This document shows positions 58,801-64,000 of a DNA stretch of 64,000 nt, piece by piece; the first letter of the stretch is position 1; every line of letters begins with the position of its first letter. The notes beneath the pieces are model-generated. The model was given only the letters and a program-made list of their open reading frames with translations. It had not been told where the DNA came from and did no database searches. The translations under genes were made by a program, and so were the position numbers. This DNA is from Antedon bifida (Eukaryota > Echinodermata > Crinoidea > Comatulida > Antedonidae): the NCBI GenBank assembly GCA_963402885.1, contig OY727095.1, positions 13,583,001 to 13,647,000 of the forward strand, given 5' to 3'.

Positions 58801-59933
58801 TTATTTATTTTTTTGAAAGGTGACATCTCTGTTTTTGACAGCGACGGCCAGTGGGACATGGTGAACATAAGCTTTAAAGATGAAGAAGAAGAGTACCCGG
58901 ATGATCCGGGGAAGAAATTTACAGATGTTGAGTACGAAGTTGTTCTGCGCAGACGCCCTCTATACTACCTGTTTAATCTTGTAACACCATGTTTCCTTGT
59001 TTCAATTGTGGCAATGATGACGTTCTTTTTACCTCCTGAATCTGGTGAGAAGATTAGTCTTTGTATAACTGTTCTCTTATCAATGACCGTTTTCTTGTTA
59101 ATGGTTGCCGAGACAATGCCGCCCACCAGCTCAGTACCAATCATAGGTAAGAATTGCATTTTAATTCAACAAAATTCATTACCTTGTTTATGAATTAAAC
59201 TAAATTCACTTCTGTAGACTTTAATACATTTTATAATATTATAATTGACATTTTCAAAAACCAGATAATTTGCAACTTGACAACTGAATGATACAAAGAA
59301 TGCTTACACATAAGATACGAACGATACATTAGTAATTAAATATCACAAAATTACACAAATGCAGTAGATGTAAATATGACTACAGTACTTCTCTCGTATA
59401 ATATAATTTGTATTCTTTTAGGACAATATTTTGCAGCAACAATGGCGCTAATCTCTCTATCTTTAGCAATGTCTACATGCGTATTAAATATTCATCATCG
59501 GAGTTCCGATACTCATCCGGTACCTGGGTGGATGCGGAAACTTGTATTATGTAAATTAGCTCACTATATCATGCCATCTTGCAAATTAGACGGCGAAGAA
59601 AGTATTGTAGGTAAAAGGTTAGCAAAAGAATTGCAAGCGTGGGAAATAGTTGATCAAAATACCGTATCACCATTAATGGAACAGAGACATCTTACAGGAA
59701 ACTGCCAATCTTCTAACCATCACCAACAAACGTTAAAGGCACAAGAGGATTTACTGTGGAAAATGAAAGGTGAGATAAGGAAGATAGTTACACATTACGA
59801 AGGAGAGGCTGTAGCGCGTAGAGTTGGAAGCGATTGGATCAAAGTTGCAAGAGTTCTTGACAGAGTGTTTCTGTTCTGTTATCTTATCGGAAGTATACTT
59901 ACTATTACTGGTGTTGTATGTCAACTGTACTAA
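43822..59933 (+). CDS. Nicotinic acetylcholine receptor-like subunit, non-alpha type, complete
   Basis: Exons: 43822-43885, 52904-53043, 56956-57000, 57941-58050, 58525-58730, 58820-59146, 59422-59933; 1,404 nt, 467 aa. Signal peptide residues 1-21. The exon 3/4 sizes (45 and 110 bp) are the classic nicotinic pattern. Landmarks: WLTL-IWIDEYLRW, WMPDITLYNN, Cys-loop C154-C168 with FPFD, LKFGPWQYD (W175), TM1 about 236-260, TM2 starting GEKISLCITVLL with the GEK cation-selectivity signature, TM3 about 298-322, a loop of about 120 aa, TM4 about 443-465. In loop C (E210-E228) the adjacent Cys pair of alpha subunits is absent; YPDDPG stands there. Hence a cation channel subunit that probably supplies only the complementary face in a heteropentamer. 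Closest feel is the alpha7/alpha9 group. The 9-kb intron 1 is full of repeats. Confidence 0.93.
44146..44770 (-). pseudogene. LINE 3' end, 5'-truncated, minus strand (receptor intron 1)
   Basis: Read on the minus strand, a frame gives DPSHRLNHLLPEAPSAAYNL and RRLREFCIPRVKTNRSK, the familiar carboxyl end of non-LTR retrotransposon reverse transcriptases, then stops. The 3' UTR ends in CAATAAAGTTCTATTCG and a (TATTCG)n microsatellite at 44146-44170, a normal LINE tail. Only the last part of the element remains. Confidence 0.75.
46070..46245 (+). mobile_element. tRNA-derived SINE, copy 3 (receptor intron 1)
   Basis: B box GAGTTCAAATCCTGTC, body with GACTTTGTTTGTGTAGAGCATC, as in the 2632-2830 copy. 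The A box half is degraded. Confidence 0.55.
46252..46502 (-). mobile_element. SINE with reverse-strand B box, copy 3
   Basis: AATAATATCCTTGATTTATA, GAAAACATACTCCCATAATG, TACACCTGGGTGGAGAGAGG and GGATTCGAACC at 46483-46493. It directly follows the tRNA-derived SINE. Confidence 0.75.
47430..47530. other. tRNA-like sequence, probably SINE or pseudo-tRNA
   Basis: TAGTTCAATGGATTAGAC fits a polymerase III A box / D-loop and AGAGTTCGAATCTC at 47505-47518 fits a B box, at tRNA-like spacing on the plus strand. The acceptor stem does not pair. Just upstream, GAATTCGAACGC reads as a second B box on the minus strand. Confidence 0.4.
48905..49195. repeat. 14-bp minisatellite GAATGAAATGTTTT
   Basis: About twenty copies in tandem with T/C (GTTTT or GCTTT) and A/T variants. 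A 102-codon minus-strand frame across it (HSKHFIQ-type units) is a by-product of the 42-nt superperiod. Confidence 0.95.
49196..50395. other. Intron sequence, nothing recognised
   Basis: Part of receptor intron 1. A-rich and T-rich tracts only. An 89-codon frame at 49174-49443 starts inside the minisatellite and has no family features. Confidence 0.5.
50400..50640. repeat. Two-copy tandem duplication, about 120 bp
   Basis: GGGACACATTGCTTACAAAT, AAATGAAGTGCTAACC and TGTTCCGTTCAAT occur in the same order in both halves, separated by a GGTGGGGGAGGGGAGCG stretch. Confidence 0.85.
51236..51430. repeat. Dispersed repeat of about 190 bp, copy 1
   Basis: CAAGAAGAGATTTCTTGTCA, CCATAAACGAAAAGAAAAAATAC, AGTTTGAAGATCTAGTTTGA and TACGAAAAGTTGAGAGATAG match 55434-55620 at high similarity. 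Receptor intron 1. Class unknown. Confidence 0.8.
51453..51864. mobile_element. Family M palindromic element, about 410 bp, nested in a family C piece
   Basis: Ends AAAGCCCGGCGCACACTAGA and TCTAGTGTGCGCCGGGCTTA are inverted repeats, and the mirrored arms run on for about 60 bp (GCTGAGCCAACTGGCACGAG; CTCGTGCCAGTTGGCTCAGC). An inner pair (CGGCGCACACTTGAGGAAAA; TTTTCCTCAGCGGCACGC) extends the fold. The left flank is ACGCAACGCAAAGACGTA, a family C core, so M probably inserted into a C element. Confidence 0.85.
53100..53480. other. Possible further mobile element (receptor intron 2)
   Basis: A GC-richer island with inverted-looking words (CACATGCCGTGTTCACATGCG; GCGTTTAAAACACATTGTGG) in otherwise AT-rich intron. 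No second copy in the window, so only suspected. Confidence 0.3.
54006..54191. mobile_element. Family B MITE, copy 3 (receptor intron 2)
   Basis: AAGGCCATTTTACAAAGACG on the left, CGTCTGTATAAATTGGCCTT on the right; GGTGGTTTCCGCTCAGGATAG and GACAAGCTACGCGGTTTTCC inside. Confidence 0.85.
54486..54622. mobile_element. Family B MITE, copy 4, internally deleted
   Basis: AAGGCCAATTTACACAGACG to CGTCTGTGTAATTTGGCCTT, 137 bp. Compared with copy 3 it lacks about 50 bp of the left arm. Confidence 0.85.
55434..55620. repeat. Dispersed repeat of about 190 bp, copy 2
   Basis: Same words and orientation as 51236-51430, 4.2 kb away. TAGTTTGAATACAATGATAATAAATG is identical in both. Confidence 0.8.
56729..56880. 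mobile_element. Family L element, copy 2 (receptor intron 2)
   Basis: AATAGAACCCATGTTTAAGG with GGGACACC on the left and GTGTCTCCCCAGAATAGCAG then TTCTACTGT on the right: inverted ends, about 150 bp. Confidence 0.65.
57150..57366. mobile_element. Family L element, copy 3, with an internal minisatellite (receptor intron 3)
   Basis: ACAGTAAAACCCTCATCTTC on the left and AGATATGGTTCTACTGTTTT on the right are inverted. Between 57275 and 57345 the 17-bp unit GGGGTGTTCCCTCGATA is repeated four times; it derives from the arm itself. Confidence 0.8.
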
Positions 59934-61157
59934 TGCATACATCTATTTGTATCCATACGCAACCAATGCGGATGCACAACCATTGGTGACAGTTCAGAAA
60001 TAATTGTGATGACCTAAAATAAGCAATTGGAAACGATTGGATCAACGTCGCGAGCATTTAAACAAAATACTTTTGTTCTAGGCCTATTATGGATGTTGCT
60101 GGGACATTTGGTAGTAGGCTTATAATGACAGCAATTCTGAACTGTTTTGTTGTTTAAGCGTTTTTGCTTTACAACTTAACTTTGAATACTCGTGTGTTTT
60201 GCGAGACGAATTCGAGGACTAATCTTGGTTAGTCTTTTGGTGCTGCCTGATTTCTAAAGACGTGATACAATGATTTTGATTAGTTATGTACAATAAATTT
60301 TATTATTATTAATGTTCGTAAATTTAGTACCATATTGGAAATTGGTGATATAATAGGTTGGTTACTGGTTGTTATTATATTATCATTAACCCATCTTTTA
60401 GTTTTTGTAAATAGCTTTCACTTGAGACACTTATTTGCTGGTGGCTCTAGAATAATTGTCGTAGGCAAAATGTAAAACAAAAGTCATATTGTATGCCTAT
60501 AATTTTGTAGGCCTTTTATTATTGAATATTAATATACATGTATAATATTGTCTGATACACATTAACCAATAATAATTTAAACAAACTAGAATTGCGCAAA
60601 ATCGAGGGTATTTTACGGCATTATATTATGAAAGAGAGCGTTTACTTAAATGGTGGTAATATTCTGAATTAATTGTGAATATGTTTTAAAACGTAGGCCT
60701 AATAATCACTACGATGTGTGTGTTCTCTATTTTTATCAACGTGCTTATAAATTTGCATTACCGTAAGTCATACTCCAAAATGCCTAACATTTATTATATA
60801 GGCGCCTAGTATTATTAAACAAAAACGATATATTTCTCATTTGCGTCTTTTAATTTATTGAGAAAACAGAGATCCCATTTTAGAGAAATGAAATATCGGG
60901 AAAAAGCAATTCCAAACAAACGAGAGCGCTATACAAATTAAACCCAATATATAGAAGGCGCTTTCACAAAAGTTTGAGACTCCTAAATCGTCAAGTCCAC
61001 AACCTACACAACAAACAGGGGCGCCGCAAACCATATATACTGTAGTGTACAATCAGCACCGGTTCAAGTCAATCCTTGACCATTGTTCGTGGTAGAACAA
61101 GTCTTCTTGTTGTTGGATAAGGACTTAGAACTGGAGGTCCTGTGTATACTATTATAC
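59934..61157. other. Receptor 3' flank
   Basis: No further coding sequence seen. An AATAAA at 60292-60297, about 360 bases past the stop codon, is the likely receptor poly(A) signal. Confidence 0.45.
60292..60297 (+). terminator. Candidate receptor poly(A) signal
   Basis: AATAAA followed by a T-rich region, the first canonical hexamer after the stop codon at a usual distance. Confidence 0.5.
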
Positions 61158-61159
61158 AC

Positions 61160-61268
61160 ATAATGAATGTTTATGAGTGGAATGATACAAATAATGCAAT
61201 TTCATTATTTGCCGAATTACATTATTTGTACCATTCCACGAATATAAACATTCATTATTTGTTTTATA
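61160..61268. mobile_element. Family H foldback element, copy 2
   Basis: ATAATGAATGTTTATGAGTG and its mirror GAATATAAACATTCATTATT close a hairpin of nearly the whole element, with GATACAAATAATG / CATTATTTGTACC next inside. Copy 1 is at 19664-19815. Confidence 0.8.
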
Positions 61269-61439
61269 CAGCCGGCCGGCTGTATAGTTACGATAGAAAA
61301 ATACGACAGCAACAATACGCAGGTGTTTCCACTTCGAACATTTTAAAGTCTCAAACGCTAGTGTTCACAGAATGAAGACATGTGATAAAACCTTATCTTT
61401 TGAATAAATATAACGAACTTGATGGACTAAACTTCTATA

Positions 61440-61686
61440 TCTAGAGTAAGCTGACAGCAATACAACCGACAGGAACTTTGCAGCGGTTGGTATATGATGA
61501 ACACAATTTGAGTAGGTTTTTCTCATATGAATTTAAAACAAGATTTTCTTACGGGGTTGGTTCAAACGAGGAGAGATGTAGTACAAATGCGCGCGTACTG
61601 AGTGCGTATACGCTACGTTGCGCTTGGCAACATTGTTGTAGCGACGGCCATGGAGATGAACTCATTCACTACACGAACTTCAAAAG
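61440..61686 (+). other. Candidate 5' UTR exon of the right-edge gene
   Basis: Ends in the donor AAAAG|GTAAGT at 61686/61687, pairing with TTTTGTTTTAG at 62317. A short ATG frame (MEMNSFTTRTSK) crosses the junction but hits a stop six codons later, so this exon is untranslated or carries an upstream ORF. The CpG-rich stretch at 61580-61650 fits a promoter-proximal exon. The 5' limit is not known. Confidence 0.4.
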
Positions 61687-62320
61687 GTAAGTATCGCTAA
61701 CAAAACCCTCCATAATTTAACGTTTTTTACGCCTTTTTGGCAATTTAAAAATCGTGTAAATTGTGTGATTAACAGAATGATTAAAGGTTCAGTGTTATAG
61801 GATAAGCAAATAATTTAAACATGTACACACGTTTAAAGAAATTAATGGTTCATATAAAATAAAATCAAGATTGTTTTTAGGCCTAGGCCTAGTCAACACT
61901 ACTTCCATCACTGTGCCCATCTGTGTGGGACTGAGGAGCTACATGTGTAGTTCTCCGCCCTTTAGCACAATATCCTTATAATAAAAAATAAAAATACCCC
62001 ACCCACTTTCAGGACAACCTATAAATACCATTAGTTAGTTTAGCTTCTCCTCTCAAACCTACGGCTTCTCCGGATACGACATACAATATTATAAGTCAGA
62101 CTGCGTGTACAGTGTCGTTAATTGTGAATTCATATCTTGTATTCCTTACAGAAATTTATTCAATTCAAGTTCACATGTAACTTTTGGTGAGAAAATATTT
62201 ATATCTTTAAACCTATTATCACAAAATATTTTGATAATTTGTAACTTTCAAATTATTTTCAATACGCCAATGTTAGGCATGTAGGCATATTATCTCAACA
62301 ATATATTTTTGTTTTAGATT

Positions 62321-64000
62321 ATGCCCGGACGAATTAAAAACATATTAAAAAGGAGTGGTAAAAAACGGTAAATATATCGAAATACGATTTATTATTGCAC
62401 AGATAGCAAAGAAAGATAATAATGATTAAACTTAAACCTGTTATTAAGGTAGGCCTATACACAATTTAACTAATATTGGAAGGTATTTCTTCAACAGAGG
62501 TACTCGTTTTACTACTTTTTTCAACAAGTATTTTCGATGCTGTTTTTGTTTCCAAAAACATGATACTGGTGACGATGTGACTACGACAGGCTATCAGGTG
62601 TGGGTCAAGATACCATCACACATTCGTGTTATATTGTTAAAGATAATATACGGCATTGGTGTAAATCTACTTCAACACGACTCCATTGGTTACTGTCCAG
62701 ACACAACGCTTGATATCGCAATCACGGAATACGCCAGAGCATTGGTCATATTGGACAACAGCTGTATTGTAGACAACGTCTTTCATGCAACTGGTATCAA
62801 CATCACCATTTCAGAACCAGATCATATTACTGCACTAAACATCATTCGGAAGTGTTTCTCGCTGGACAAAATCAACTTTGTTCCAGCACTGGTGCAACCC
62901 ATTGCTGTTAAGGGACAGTTTGCCGATTCTGTGCATAAGTATGTTAATGGTTCAATCCACGCAAGAGCTGTGTTGAAAACCCGATCAAGTCATGTTGTTA
63001 ACATAAACCAGATAATCAGCTTGTCTTACTGCAGCATTGCAGAATGGCACAGTGTAAATCATGAACCTTCCTTAACTACCGAGTCGTTCCACTTATGGCA
63101 CGGTTGCTTCAGTTTGGAGACCAAGTCAAGCAAGGTGCGTATTTGGCATTGTGCAATTGATCAAATTATAGAGTGTATTTTTAATGCAGACTTGAATTAT
63201 TAACAGCGTTTTAATATCTTTATTACAGCATTTACATGTAAAGCCGACGCCATTGAGAAATGCGCACAATTCAGTAAAGGCCAGATTGTCATCATTAGAT
63301 GCAAATTACAAACAAGTAAGGGTCATTTTCATAACCATCTTTACTATTTATTATCTTATGTAAAATCCAATGTATCCTGTCTAATCATTGCGTCTATACT
63401 TAATATTTAAATTTCCTATCCATAGACCCTTTATTTACTACGTCATCCTTCATTGGACAAATGCCATGAAGTATGTCCTCGACTGGTGCTGCCATCCAAA
63501 CCCGACATCGTTCGTTCATCATACAGATTGGACATCTGCTACGACAACAAGCTCTTTGTAACCCTTTCGTTTAATTACCCGCGGTCTTCAGTGGATATCA
63601 TCGTTGAAAATGAACAAGCTAGGTTAATCTTTGTGATGATTGCAAGAACGTGGATGCTACTGACTGGTAGCTATGATGTTGAAAACAGAATTGTGAAGGA
63701 AATGAGAAAGGTAACACATGACACATGCTGGCTGTTATACCATCTTTACAAATCAATTTGTGGCTTGCTGTATTGTGTCTTTTTCAATATGGATCACCAA
63801 TCCGCCACAAAGCATCTACACTTCCGTGAAGAGCGCGACACAACACTAGCGTTAGGCCAATCATTTGCAAGTGCTGTCAGTAGTAACATCACCAGTCTTC
63901 AGAATGACGTATCTATACCGATTGTAGGCCTATGTGAAGCTGATGAATCCATCATCCTACCAGAAAACGAACCAGCAGAATTGGTCTTTATTGACACGGA
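62321..64000 (+). CDS. Unrecognised protein, 5' part, cut by the right window edge
   Basis: Exons: 62321-62367 (coding part; exon begins 62318), 62498-63134, 63229-63315, 63426-64000 onward. Junctions are GT/AG and in frame (448 codons so far, no stop). The N-terminus is strongly basic (MPGRIKNILKRSGKKRG) and followed by FRCCFCF at about 31-37, a candidate S-acylation cluster that could tether it to a membrane. The rest looks like a folded, mixed alpha/beta protein without a signal peptide: WVKIPSHIRVILLKIIYGIG, DTTLDIAITEYARALVILD, WHSVNHEPSLTTESFHLW, LSFNYPRSSVDIIVENEQ, RTWMLLTGSYDVENRIVKEM. A mild hydrophobic stretch is CGLLYCVFFN. A possible donor AAG|GTAACA at 63711 is read through here because the frame stays open; splicing there is the alternative. 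I assign no function. Confidence 0.7.

Noticed and set aside
61478..61690. 70-codon plus-strand frame before the right-edge gene
   Set aside because: Runs over a splice donor into the intron and is not in frame with the downstream exons; better seen as 5' UTR.

Overview
This is nuclear DNA from an invertebrate animal: AT-rich, with small exons bounded by GT-AG introns and a very heavy load of short interspersed repeats. The proteins (exportin-7, cytosolic aspartate aminotransferase, PBDC1, a nicotinic-type Cys-loop receptor subunit) are ordinary metazoan families that stay close to their vertebrate relatives. The AGGCCTA-rich base texture and compact palindromic elements resemble marine deuterostome genomes, perhaps an echinoderm, but I cannot fix the species.

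Layout from left to right. 403-8820, minus: the 5' half of XPO7 in 14 exons, running off the left edge. 11503-21998, minus: a complete nine-exon GOT1 (410 aa). 27866-29101, plus: a single-exon gene for an unrecognised basic protein of 411 aa, probably with a 5' UTR exon ending at 24264. 30601-34910, minus: complete PBDC1 (six exons, 176 aa). 35831-38441, minus: a four-exon gene I reconstructed by splicing, encoding a 124-aa secreted, heavily glycosylated, probably helical protein with a TATA box upstream. 43822-59933, plus: a complete seven-exon nicotinic acetylcholine receptor-like subunit (467 aa) with a 9-kb first intron, lacking the vicinal cysteines of alpha subunits. 61.5-64.0 kb, plus: the 5' part of an unrecognised gene (at least 448 codons), running off the right edge.

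The rest is mostly mobile-element debris. I can separate at least ten families of short palindromic (MITE-like) elements by their terminal inverted repeats (called A to M here), three SINE types (5S rRNA-derived, tRNA-derived, and one with a reverse-strand B box), four fragments of non-LTR retrotransposons, and several minisatellites. They fill nearly every GOT1 intron and several are nested.

The genes do not form a pathway; they are neighbours with housekeeping (XPO7, GOT1, PBDC1), signalling (receptor) and unknown roles. The most promising undescribed items are the small secreted glycoprotein, the unknown right-edge gene and the 5S-derived element. No database search could be run. Assignments rest on reading translated exons against remembered family features.
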